A DNA stretch of 64,000 nt from Flavobacterium limi (GTDB lineage: Bacteria > Bacteroidota > Bacteroidia > Flavobacteriales > Flavobacteriaceae): the NCBI RefSeq assembly GCF_010645075.1, contig NZ_JAADZV010000008.1, forward strand, positions 1-64,000, read 5' to 3'. The position numbers were made by a program, and so were the translations under genes. Positions 53,425 through 63,700 of this stretch are shown one piece after another (within the stretch, counting starts at the first letter, position 1; every line of letters starts with the position of its first letter). A model generated the notes under the pieces. It was given only the letters and a program-made list of their open reading frames with translations, made no database searches and was not told the origin of the DNA.

Positions 53425-54105
53425 ATGAGCACCATTACAACCTATTACAAATTCGAAAATCCTACAAATTTAAGCAAATCGCAATTATGGCTCATAGCTA
53501 CTTCAGCTATGCTTACACAACTCAATAAAGAGTTTCATGACACCTTGCTGCCACATCATATTTATGGTACTGAGGCATTACTTGAGGATAGTAAACAATG
53601 TCTCTTACGCGATTGGGATACAAAAAATATTGCAGATTTGAGTGATACAATAAAATATCTGCACACAAAAAAAACTTTCGAACCAGTACAAAACAGCTGG
53701 GAATTTTTGAGTGAATCAGAATTTGATAAAACAAAGTATTTTGGAAATAATATGATGGAATTAAGAAACCTCACTGATATGACACGGAATTACCAATACG
53801 ACTTAAACAACAGTGATTTTGCATGGCATTATGGGCGCTGTGCCTGGGTTATCAGACATGCTTTTTACAATGGATTTATTACTGAAGAAGAAACCTGGAA
53901 TTTATTGAAAGAAAACGGTAATCTTATTAAAAAATCTTTTGATTCATGGGAAAGTTTTGGATTGTCTTATTTAGTTGGCGCACAATTCTGGAAAAGGGAC
54001 AACTACAATGAAGTAACTATGAGGGAAACTAAAAATAACATCACTTTTTTGCTTAGTAATAAAAATTCACCATGGCTAAACGTTAGTTGGAATGACTATG
54101 AATGA
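53425..54105 (+). CDS. DUF1266 family protein
   Basis: 226 residues. The C-terminal half matches DUF1266 (E. coli YbeU/YbeR type): FAWHYGRCAWVIRHAFYNGF ITEEETWNLL, then SFDSWESFGLSYLVGAQFWK (residues ~133-195). The usual order of W, R, G, E-E and the terminal GxxFW is all present. The family's biochemical role is not established. Cytoplasmic. It overlaps the next ORF by 14 nt and follows the TPR gene by 4 nt. Confidence 0.78.
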   Translation: MSTITTYYKFENPTNLSKSQLWLIATSAMLTQLNKEFHDTLLPHHIYGTEALLEDSKQCLLRDWDTKNIADLSDTIKYLHTKKTFEPVQNSWEFLSESEFDKTKYFGNNMMELRNLTDMTRNYQYDLNNSDFAWHYGRCAWVIRHAFYNGFITEEETWNLLKENGNLIKKSFDSWESFGLSYLVGAQFWKRDNYNEVTMRETKNNITFLLSNKNSPWLNVSWNDYE

Positions 54106-54493
54106 TGTAACAGAAATATTATCGTCACTTAATTATGTATACTGTCAATTGCTGTTTAATGGTATTTTGTTGACAGTAATAATGTTGATTTCCAGATTTT
54201 CAGAAACTGCAATAATCAAAGCCGGAATCTATTTGTTTGCTATATGCCTGCTAATAAACTTTCTATATTCATTTTTTTCAGAGGGCTATTGGTATTTCGT
54301 TTCGCATTGGTTTTTATCGTCTGCATGTTTCTTTATTTATTGGTATTTCTCAATTTATATTTGCGGGCGTTATGGCCGGCCTTATTCAGGAGATGGAGGT
54401 ATGATAATGCTTTTACCTGTTTATTTTTTACCAGTTGCACTATTAGGTTCTATGATAATCAAAGGTATTACGGTACTGATACAGAGTTTTTAA
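54092..54493 (+). CDS. small multi-pass membrane protein
   Basis: 133 residues (131 from the second ATG at 54098). Four likely membrane segments: LLFNGILLTVIMLISRF, AGIYLFAICLLINFLYSF, WFLSSACFFIYWYFSIYI and MLLPVYFLPVALLGSMII. Overlaps the DUF1266 gene by 14 nt, implying translational coupling and possibly a physical partner. Not recognised. A second long frame at 54244-54513 in the same strand is a shadow. Confidence 0.62.
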   Translation: MTMNDVTEILSSLNYVYCQLLFNGILLTVIMLISRFSETAIIKAGIYLFAICLLINFLYSFFSEGYWYFVSHWFLSSACFFIYWYFSIYICGRYGRPYSGDGGMIMLLPVYFLPVALLGSMIIKGITVLIQSF

Positions 54494-54527
54494 AGTTGAA
54501 ACAAGGGGATTAAATTATCAGAAGTTT

Positions 54528-55412
54528 ATGTCTGCATCAAATATTGATTTTGAACAACAATCAGAGAAAGTATTGCACGAACAAAGGGAAATTTATGACA
54601 AAATGGATTTCCGTAGAGTTTTAGCTGATAAAAAAGCAACTATTCGCCATTTTATAGAAAGCGAAGATGTTGCTAAACAATATCACTTTCAGGGGAGGTT
54701 TTATTATATGGCACATTATGAAATTGCTAAAATCCTAAAAACCAAAATGAAAGGTTTTGATGAGAATGATATTATAAAAACTCTTTATCACACGCTTAGG
54801 TTAGGTAATTTATACAAAATAGATGAAATTAATTATCCATATCTCCAAAAAGCCATGACTCTGTTGTTGCCTGATTTAGAAGAATCAAAATATCAGGTTT
54901 GTGATATGAACAGACAAATAGCTTTTTTGTTATTTGAAGTTTTAAATGAAAATGATCAGGATTTTATATATAAATCCAGTTATAAGGATTATTCTGAAAT
55001 TAGAGATTTTATTGGGAAAGCGAATTCTTACGTTGATCTTTTCAGCATGAGAAAAAACAAAGAAAAATTCATTGTTTTTCTTGAAAATAAATTGCTTTTA
55101 GAAAGAGTCAGAAAAGCAGTTTTGTTATTTACTGCTAATGAATTTCATCAAAATACAGGAGCTAATTTCTATTTTTTTGCTTGTGTATTATTACTGCTTT
55201 TGAGTGAGGAAAAAGAATCAAAAAAGACACTCTTAAAGCTTCATAAACAAGAAGAATTATCCGGTCATTTGGTTTGGGTTTTAGGAACTTTTTATAAAGA
55301 TTTTCAAAATACCGAAGAAAATAAACAATTACTAATTAATCTTTATGAAACATTTCCAGATGACTGGATAGATGAATATCAGGAGAAGAAGTATGATTGG
55401 GAGAATAATTAA
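54528..55412 (+). CDS. helical hypothetical protein, 294 residues
   Basis: Not recognised. Long helices throughout (KVLHEQREIYDKMDFRRVLA, VRKAVLLFTANEFHQNTG), no signal peptide; LVWVLGTFYKDF near the end could be a short hydrophobic core. HEAT-like solenoid is plausible. 34 nt after the membrane gene and 17 nt before the next, same operon. Confidence 0.6.
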   Translation: MSASNIDFEQQSEKVLHEQREIYDKMDFRRVLADKKATIRHFIESEDVAKQYHFQGRFYYMAHYEIAKILKTKMKGFDENDIIKTLYHTLRLGNLYKIDEINYPYLQKAMTLLLPDLEESKYQVCDMNRQIAFLLFEVLNENDQDFIYKSSYKDYSEIRDFIGKANSYVDLFSMRKNKEKFIVFLENKLLLERVRKAVLLFTANEFHQNTGANFYFFACVLLLLLSEEKESKKTLLKLHKQEELSGHLVWVLGTFYKDFQNTEENKQLLINLYETFPDDWIDEYQEKKYDWENN

Positions 55413-55429
55413 ACACAAAAACTAAAAAT

Positions 55430-56212
55430 ATGAATGATGACGTTAAGGAATTGATAGGTATGTTGTTAATTTTAACCATTATTATTGCCGGTATACAATG
55501 GGTTTTAGTGCGTTTTGTACATTGGTCAGCCGCATTAGTAGCAACGGGCGTAATTGCTTTATTTGTTTCCTCCTTGTATGTTGCGCTGAAACATGCAACC
55601 CCGAATGGAGGGAGTAATGGTCCGAATGGTTCAGAATATATTATGCCGGCGTTTATAACTTTTGCATGCCTGTTGTGTGGTTTAGCTATAGTTTCTCATC
55701 TAACTCAAAATCGCCTGCCAAAATTAGCATTTATAATTCCGTTGGGATTTATGTTTTTGTTTGTTGTAGGAAGGTATGTATACAAAGATATTACTGGTGC
55801 GTCTTTTTATTACAATTATTTCAGCAGCTGTAAAATAGAATTAATAAATAAATCCGGCGGAGAACCAGTTATAGAAGAAATTAGTTTTAAAAATACGTCC
55901 AACGGTTTTACGACCGATATTCACACTAATTTGAATGAAGAAATTTATCCCAATATAACAAGATTTGCAGATAAAATTATTTTTAGGAATTATCCCTCCG
56001 GAAAAAATCCTTCATTTTATAAGGAGTTTCCATTAGATTATAGTTTGTTTAAAGAGAAAAAAGGCCCACGGATAGGATATATTTTCTGGCTTCGTCACAA
56101 AATTGTTTTACCAATGAAAATAGTCCTGTTACCGGGGAATAAAGTCGATTTGTATTTAGACAACCATTTGGTTCATCAATATGATTTGAATAATCAGGAT
56201 TTTTTGAAATAA
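55430..56212 (+). CDS. membrane protein with C-terminal soluble domain
   Basis: 260 residues. Four membrane segments in the first ~120 residues (LIGMLLILTIIIAGIQWVLV, WSAALVATGVIALFVSSLYV, FITFACLLCGLAIVSHL, LAFIIPLGFMFLFVVGRYVY), then a beta-rich domain (CKIELINKSGGEPVIEEISF ... HKIVLPMKIVLLPGNKVDLY). Not recognised. A 225-nt gap follows with a possible new promoter. Confidence 0.63.
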   Translation: MNDDVKELIGMLLILTIIIAGIQWVLVRFVHWSAALVATGVIALFVSSLYVALKHATPNGGSNGPNGSEYIMPAFITFACLLCGLAIVSHLTQNRLPKLAFIIPLGFMFLFVVGRYVYKDITGASFYYNYFSSCKIELINKSGGEPVIEEISFKNTSNGFTTDIHTNLNEEIYPNITRFADKIIFRNYPSGKNPSFYKEFPLDYSLFKEKKGPRIGYIFWLRHKIVLPMKIVLLPGNKVDLYLDNHLVHQYDLNNQDFLK

Positions 56213-56393
56213 ATATTTGAATCAGAATGAAGAAAATAATTATTAATGCTGTTTGTCATTGAGCTGTAATAGATAAATGATATTTGAAGTACTCATATAA
56301 ACCTAGATATTCAAAGAATATTTTTTAATAAATTTTAAGTAGCTAATGAGAAAAATCATTATTTCTAATGACTGTTACTTAAAAACTCAGGAT

Positions 56394-56401
56394 TAGATTT
56401 G
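56394..56401 (+). promoter_or_regulatory. -7 box before the last two cluster genes
   Basis: TAGATTTG, exact TAnnTTTG, 36 nt upstream of the ATG at 56438. No clear -33. Confidence 0.4.
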
Positions 56402-56437
56402 CAGTATAAAATTTATAATTAACTAAAAAAATAACTC

Positions 56438-56830
56438 ATGGGATTAGCAGAAAAACGTTTAGCAGAATCAATTAAAGTTGAAAAAATTCCAGCTTTTGAA
56501 GCAAAATTAAAGGATAAAGCAGGGTATGATATCAAAGTAGATATTGACTGGAATACTTTTACAGCTTTTAATCAATATCCATTAGAAAGGTTAGACATTG
56601 TTTTTGATGATTTGGAATCATTTGTGAAAAAAATATGTGCTGATGATATGGGGAAAGAAGCTTTAAAAGAGAAATTGACTACTATTCATTTGACCAATAC
56701 AGAAAATAATGATGAGGTAAACATGGAATTAAGAGATAATACTTTGTATTTAACACATCAGCTTGTTCAGGCTTCATTTAGTTCACAAACAGATTCCCAG
56801 ATTGCAGAATATGTAGAAAAGCAATTGTAA
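56438..56830 (+). CDS. small soluble protein sharing a domain with the next gene
   Basis: 130 residues. From about residue 48 to the end (LERLDIVFDDLESFVKKICA, MGKEALKEKLTTIHLTNTEN, then a D-x-x-Y-L-T strand and a final helix) it aligns with the C-terminal ~90 residues of the gene at 56832. The first ~47 residues (AEKRLAESIKVEKIPAFEAK) are separate. Domain not recognised. Next gene follows after 1 nt, so the two are probably subunits of one complex. Confidence 0.62.
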   Translation: MGLAEKRLAESIKVEKIPAFEAKLKDKAGYDIKVDIDWNTFTAFNQYPLERLDIVFDDLESFVKKICADDMGKEALKEKLTTIHLTNTENNDEVNMELRDNTLYLTHQLVQASFSSQTDSQIAEYVEKQL

Positions 56831-56831
56831 A

Positions 56832-57494
56832 ATGATTGAATCTTATAAAAAGAATCTTTTCATAGAATTTAGCGGTTGGTTTATAAAACTCGCTGATTAT
56901 GCAGAAAGAGCAGAGGATAAATTTAAACTACCTAAGTTAGAACTCATATTGCATACAGGAAATATAATTCGAGGCAGTATAATAGGTTATGACAGGAGCA
57001 GACAGGAAAAAATGTTGATGGTTTTGACAATTTCTGATTCCAATCCGAAATCTGAGATTACACTAATTCCTGGTGCCCAGATAGCTGCAATTACTTTTTT
57101 AGATGCAAATAAGACTCTTATGGTACTGGAAGATCGTTCAATAGTGAGCACTTTAGAACTAAAACGCACTAATAAACAAATCGAAGAAGATTTAGAAAAA
57201 ATCACAGAGAATAAGATTCACGTATTATTAGATACTGATCATTATCCGGAAAATCAAAGAAAATATATTTTGGAAACTATAAAAATGTTACCATCTATTT
57301 TTGAATCTTTGATGGATGACGAGCTGGGAAAGAAGGCTATTGATGAGAATATTAAAAATATTAAAATTTTAATTTCTCAAAATAATAAGACAATTTTAGA
57401 TGATAAAGAACTTCAAATCGAAATAACCCCGGATTACAAATTTCCTGAAAAGGAAAAACAAAGAATCAAAAAAGAAATTGAAAGTGTTTTGTGA
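56832..57494 (+). CDS. Sm-like domain protein with shared C-terminal domain
   Basis: 220 residues. Residues ~28-90 have an Sm/LSm-like strand pattern (LELILHTGNIIRGSIIGYD, then ITLIPGAQIAAITFLDA). Residues ~130-220 repeat the domain of the previous gene (SIFESLMDDELGKKAIDENI, IKNIKILISQNNKTIL). No signal peptide. The Sm call is by pattern only; RNA binding is not implied. Last gene of the cluster, followed by a strong terminator. Confidence 0.58.
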   Translation: MIESYKKNLFIEFSGWFIKLADYAERAEDKFKLPKLELILHTGNIIRGSIIGYDRSRQEKMLMVLTISDSNPKSEITLIPGAQIAAITFLDANKTLMVLEDRSIVSTLELKRTNKQIEEDLEKITENKIHVLLDTDHYPENQRKYILETIKMLPSIFESLMDDELGKKAIDENIKNIKILISQNNKTILDDKELQIEITPDYKFPEKEKQRIKKEIESVL

Positions 57495-57519
57495 TTAATT
57501 TTTTTTCAATTTAATGTAG

Positions 57520-57557
57520 AGAGGCTGTCTAAAAAGTATAGACAGCCTCTTTTTTAT
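57520..57557 (+). terminator. terminator closing the accessory cluster
   Basis: Perfect 11-bp stem (57520-57530 with 57540-57550), 9-nt loop, T-tract. Confidence 0.92.
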
Positions 57558-57747
57558 TAGTGCATCCAACTAATGTTTTTGTATGTGTTTTATTTTAAGA
57601 AAAATATTTAAAACAACCGTTTTCTGGTTTTGGTAATGAGAAAATCATGCAATACAAAAATGATAAATCATTATTTATGATGATGTGTAAAATTTCTTCA
57701 CGATATATTTTTACCAATAATAAGCAGGTATAAAAATTACGACCAAA

Positions 57748-60700
57748 ATGAGAAATTTTACTATTGCATTAAAAGAAAATATCAAAATCCATATTATGGT
57801 TATTTTGTTTGCAGGATTATTCAATTCTTATGGGCAGAATAAAAATGTAGATATAACAAAGCCAAATTCAAAAGAAGCATCATATGGCAGAATTGACATT
57901 GGTAATAAGAATAACTTCATTAATAGTACAACAAAAACTATAATAAATACTAAAAAAAACTCATCAAAAACTTCCAAGACTGCTGCAGATACAGAAGCTC
58001 CGATTCTTATATGTCCGCCCAACCAACAACTTGCCTGCGGAAGTTTGGTTCCTAGTTATTTTCCTTTATTAACAGTTAGTGATAATATTGATACTTCTAT
58101 TGATATAACCCAGTTTCCAGGACAGGGTTCGGATTTTTACGATGGAATGGAGATAAAATTTACTGCAACGGATGATGCAGGAAACAAAAGTGAATGTAGT
58201 ATTATTGTTACTGCTTCATCTCCCGATGTTACTCCTCCAACATTTACATGTCCTACGGGACTAACTTTGAACTGTGGAGACGTAATTCCAAATTACGCAA
58301 CCAGTCCAATAATGAATTTAGATGATGATTGCAGTATTAAATTGAGTTATAAGATGACCCCGGGTCCAGGCACGCCTTTTTATGATGGTATTCCAATTCA
58401 AATAGAATATTTTGATAAACCGGGAAACCAAGGTAACAGGTCAGTATGTAACTTTATTGTTAGAATGGCAACCCCTGATGTTACAAGTCCGGTATTTGTG
58501 TATTGTCCCGGAACACAAAGTTTACCCTGTGGTTCCGTTTTACCAGATTACAGAACTGTGATAACAGCGTCAGATAATTGTCTTGGAAGTTTAACAGTAT
58601 CACAAAGTCCGGATGTTGGTACTGCCTTTACTCCGGGAATGACAGTTACTTTAACACTAAGGGATGCAGCAAATAATGCTTCGACCTGTAGTTTTGTAGT
58701 CAACGCTTCGGCAGATACCACCAAGCCAACGATAAGCTGCCCGGGGAACCAGAGCCTTGCCTGTGGAAGTGTTTTGCCGGATTACAAAAGTCTTGTTACA
58801 GCGGCCGATAATTGTACTGCAAGTCCAACCATCACACAGACACCGGCTGCCGGAAGTACCTTTACCAGCGGAATGACCGTAACAATGCGTGCTACCGATG
58901 CTTCAGGAAATTTTCAGACCTGTAGTTTTGTAGTGAACGCTTCTGCCGATACTACCAAGCCAACGATAAGCTGCCCGGGTAACCAGAGCCTTGCCTGCGG
59001 AAGTGTTTTGCCGGATTACAGAAGCCTGGTGACATCCACAGATAATTGTACTTCAAGTCCGACAGTTACACAGACACCGGCTGCCGGAAGTACCTTTACC
59101 AGCGGAATGACCGTTACGATGCGTGCTACCGATGCTTCAGGAAATTTTCAGACCTGCAGTTTTATAGTGGATGCTTCGGCAGATACAACTAAGCCAACGA
59201 TAAGCTGCCCGGGTAACCAGAGTCTTGCCTGCGGAAGTGTTTTGCCTGATTACAAAAGTCTTGTTACAGCGGCCGATAATTGTACAGCAAGTCCAACCAT
59301 CACACAGACACCGGCAGCTGGTAGCACTTTTACCAGCGGAATGACCGTAACAATGCGCGCTACCGATGCTTCAGGGAATTTTCAGACCTGCAGTTTTACA
59401 GTAAACGCTTCGGCTGATACCACCAAGCCAACGATAACTTGTCCGGGGAATCAGAGTCTTTCCTGCGGTTCGGTTTTGCCGGATTACAGAAGCCTGGTTA
59501 CTGCAGCGGACAATTGTACAGCAAGTCCAACGATCACACAGACGCCTGCAGCCGGTAGCACTTTTACAAGCGGAATGACCGTTACGATGCGTGCTGCGGA
59601 TGCTTCAGGGAATTTTCAGACCTGCAGTTTTATAGTGGATGCTTCGGCAGATACCACCAAGCCAACGATAACTTGTCCGGGGAATCAGAGTCTTTCCTGC
59701 GGTTCGGTTTTGCCGGATTACAGAAGCCTGGTTACTGCAGCGGACAATTGTACAGCAAGTCCAACGATCACACAGACGCCTGCAGCCGGTAGCACTTTTA
59801 CAAGCGGAATGACCGTTACGATGCGTGCTGCGGATGCTTCAGGGAATTTTCAGACCTGCAGTTTTATAGTGGATGCTTCGGCAGATACCACCAAGCCAAC
59901 GATAACTTGTCCGGGGAATCAGAGTCTTTCCTGTGGTTCAGTTTTGCCGGATTACAGAAGCCTGGTTACTGCAGCCGACAACTGTACAGCAAGCCCAACG
60001 ATCACACAGACACCTGCAGCAGGAAGTACCTTTACCAGTGGAATGACCGTAACAATGCGTGCTACGGATGCTTCAGGGAATTTCCAGACCTGCAGTTTTA
60101 CAGTAAACGCTTCAGCAGATACAACTAAGCCAACGATAACTTGTCCGGGGAACCAAAGTCTTTCGTGCGGTTCTGTCTTGCCGGATTACAGAAGCCTGGT
60201 TACGGCAGCGGACAATTGTACAGCAAGTCCAACGATCACACAGACACCTGCAGCAGGAAGTACCTTTACCAGTGGAATGACCGTAACAATGCGCGCTACC
60301 GATGCTTCAGGGAATTTTCAGACCTGCAGTTTTATAGTGGATGCTTCGGCAGATACCACCAAGCCAACGATAACTTGTCCGGGGAATCAGAGTCTTTCCT
60401 GTGGTTCAGTTTTGCCGGATTACAGAAGCCTGGTTACTGCAGCGGACAATTGTACAGCAAGCCCAACGATCACACAGACGCCTGCAGCCGGTAGCACTTT
60501 TACAAGCGGAATGACCGTTACGATGCGTGCTGCGGATGCTTCAGGGAATTTTCAGACCTGCAGTTTTATAGTGGATGCTTCGGCAGATACCACCAAGCCA
60601 ACGATAACTTGTCCGGGGAATCAGAGTCTTTCCTGTGGTTCAGTTTTGCCGGATTACAGAAGCCTGGTTACTGCAGCCGACAACTGTACAGCAAGCCCAA

Positions 60701-63700
60701 CGATCACACAGACGCCTGCAGCCGGTAGCACTTTTACCAGCGGAATGACCGTAACAATGCGCGCTGCGGATGCTTCAGGGAATTTTCAGACCTGCAGTTT
60801 TATAGTGGATGCTTCGGCAGATACCACCAAGCCAACGATAACCTGCCCGGGAAGCCAGACATTGGCACTGGGAAGTTTGCTGCCGGATTACAGAAATCTT
60901 GTTACAGCAACTGATGATTGTACTGTAAGTCCAACAATTACACAGACTCCTGCACCGGGAAATACATTTACTAGTGGAATAACGGTTACCATTCGCGCCA
61001 CAGATGCTTCAGGAAATTTTTCGACCTGCACTTTTGCTGTTAATGCTACAGGAAGTGATTTGCCTCCAACAATAACGTGTCCTTCTAATATGGAATTATA
61101 TGCTAATTCGACCTTACCTGATTATGTTTCATTTTTACCAACTGTGTCTGATGATTTTACAGATGGTTTTGATCTGATATTTACACAAACACCACCACAA
61201 GGTACTTTATTTACAGCTGATACCAATGTTACTATAACAGCTAAAGATGGTTCTGGAAATGTTTCTTCCTGCTCTTTCTTAGTCAAACTGAAAACCGCTG
61301 CGGCTTCTATCGATTGTAAAACAACTTCATTTAATGTATCTAATCTTAATGGAGTCAACGGATTTACTATATATGGAGAAAAGCTGACTCGTGAAGCCGG
61401 TTTTAGTGTAAATAACGCCGGAGATGTAAATGGTGATGGTATTACAGACCTAATAATTGGTGCTCCCGGAAACTATAATCATTCGTATGGTGTTAAAAAA
61501 GAATATAAAATAATCAAAGGTGCAGCGTATGTGGTATTCGGTAAATCTTCAGGCTTTACTCCGAATATTGATTTAGGACTGCTAAATGGCAGTAATGGTT
61601 TTGCTGTTCGAAATGATATTCCAAACACAAATTTTCCAGTGACAGGTTATGATGTAAGTAGTGCAGGGGATATAAATGGTGATGGGATTGGTGATTTTAT
61701 GGTTAGTGATCCCTATCGATATTCTTCTTATGGATCTGAAGTGGGACATACTTATGTGATATTTGGAAAAAGTTCTGGTTTTTCTGCAGAATTTAATTTG
61801 TCTGCACTAAACGGAACTAATGGTTTTACACTAATTGGAACTACAAATTATGAAAATGAAGGTATAAGTATAGCGTCAGTAGAAGATATAAATGGCGACG
61901 GTTATCATGATATTGCAGCAATAACAGGTGGTTCAGGTGGAGGAAAAGGAAAGTGTTATATTATTTATGGAAAAAACAGCGGCTTCCCAGCTGTAATTAG
62001 AACGAATCAACTTAATGGCGCAAACGGATTTGTCATTGAGGGCGACAATGTTACAGGAGAAATTGGATTATCTGTCTCGGGTTTGGGAGATGTTAATGGA
62101 GACGGAATTTCAGATATGGCAATAGGAAGTACCAATAATTCAGGACAACATCGTAAATATGTGATTTTTGGGCGCTCCTCAAATTTCCCACCAAATTTTA
62201 GCGTTTCCTTGCTAAATGGAAGCAATGGTTTTATTGTAGAAAATTCAACTACTCAATTAAATTATGCAGGGATTAAAAAAGCAGGGGATCTCAATAATGA
62301 CGGTTTAAATGATATGGCTATTTGCGGACTGCATATTTTGTTTGGCAAAACCGTTTTTCCAGCCGTAGTAGATGTAAACAATTTAGACGGTACAAATGGT
62401 TTCACAATTAACGCTTCTGGTAATAAATTTGGCTACGCAGGAGATTTTAACGCAGACGGTATCGATGATTATTTTTATCAGTCTTATTATACTACAGTTG
62501 TTTTATTTGGAAGAAAAAACTGGTCGGCAGTGGTTAATACTAGCACAAATGGAAAAATAGAAATCAACGCACCTTATAGTTCTAATAATAGTGCAAATTA
62601 TGCTGGTGACGTTAATAATGACGGTATAACTGATTTAATTATTGGTTATGGTCCTGATTCCTACGGAAATAATCTGAAAGTAAATTTCAACCCGGGTATG
62701 TCATATGTTGTGTTTGGAAGAAAAACCGCTGATACCGAAAAACCAACTATTACGAATTGTCCTGCGGATAAAATTTTAACCAAATTTGATCCAATTCCGG
62801 ATTATACGAAAGATATAACAGTAACTGATAATTGCGATACTAAACCAGTTATTACGCAATTGCCTTTGGCAGGAACTGTTTTTGATGGAACCTCTCAGGA
62901 AATTGTATTAACAGTTAAAGATGCTTCAGGGAATGAATCGGTTTGCAGCTTTAAGATTAATTCTTCAGGTGCTGATCTGCCTCCGAGTATTACATGTCCT
63001 TCAGATCAGCAGTTATTTGCTAACTCAGAGTTGCCCAATTATGTGCATTTTTTAGACAATGTAAGTGACGATATTACAAAACCTGATGAATTGATTTTTA
63101 CTCAAACGCCAGTTGCGGGTACTTTATTTACTGCGGATACTAATGTAAATATTATAGTTGAAGATAAATCAGGTAACAAAAGTTCATGTTCATTTCTTGT
63201 CAAATTGAAAACAGGCGGGTTTGATATAGACTGTTCTACATCTGTTATCAATACAAATGAGCTTAATGGCAAAAACGGTTTTTCAATATATGGAGAAAAA
63301 GCTGGATCAAAAAGCGGAGATAATACGACTCCCATCGGAGACATTAATGGCGACGGAATAGCAGACTTTTTAGTCTCAGCACCAGGCTATCTAGGTATAT
63401 CTGTAGGTGGTTATGTGATTTTTGGTAAAACGGGAGGGTTTCCTGCAAACATAAATTTGGCAAATCTAGACGGAACAAATGGATTTAAAATTATAGATGA
63501 TGACATGTCCGTTCCCAGAGAGATTGGTGCTGATGTTAGTGGTACGGGTGATATTAACGGAGACGGGATAGATGATTTAATGATTAGTGATTCTGACAAA
63601 AGTAATGGAAGTACCTATTATACAGGAAGAGTTTTTTTTATTTACGGAAGAAACAGTAGTTTTCCGGAGACTTTCGCACTTTCTACTTTAGATGGTTCAA

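Noticed and set aside
54244..54513. 89-residue ORF overlapping the small membrane protein gene
   Set aside because: It lies in a different frame within the 133-residue gene, which has the better membrane pattern and coupling to the DUF1266 gene.
59907..60494. Two additional plus-strand ORFs (73 and 117 residues) inside the repeat array
   Set aside because: They lie in another frame of the HYR repeats and copy the repeat itself, so they are shadows of the giant gene.
58711..61050. Regular repeats that might suggest a CRISPR array
   Set aside because: The unit is 234 bp, fully coding in one frame, with no unique spacers; it encodes HYR domains.
61122..63599. Minus-strand ORFs across the giant gene
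   Set aside because: They are antisense to a continuous, motif-rich coding frame and have no features of their own.
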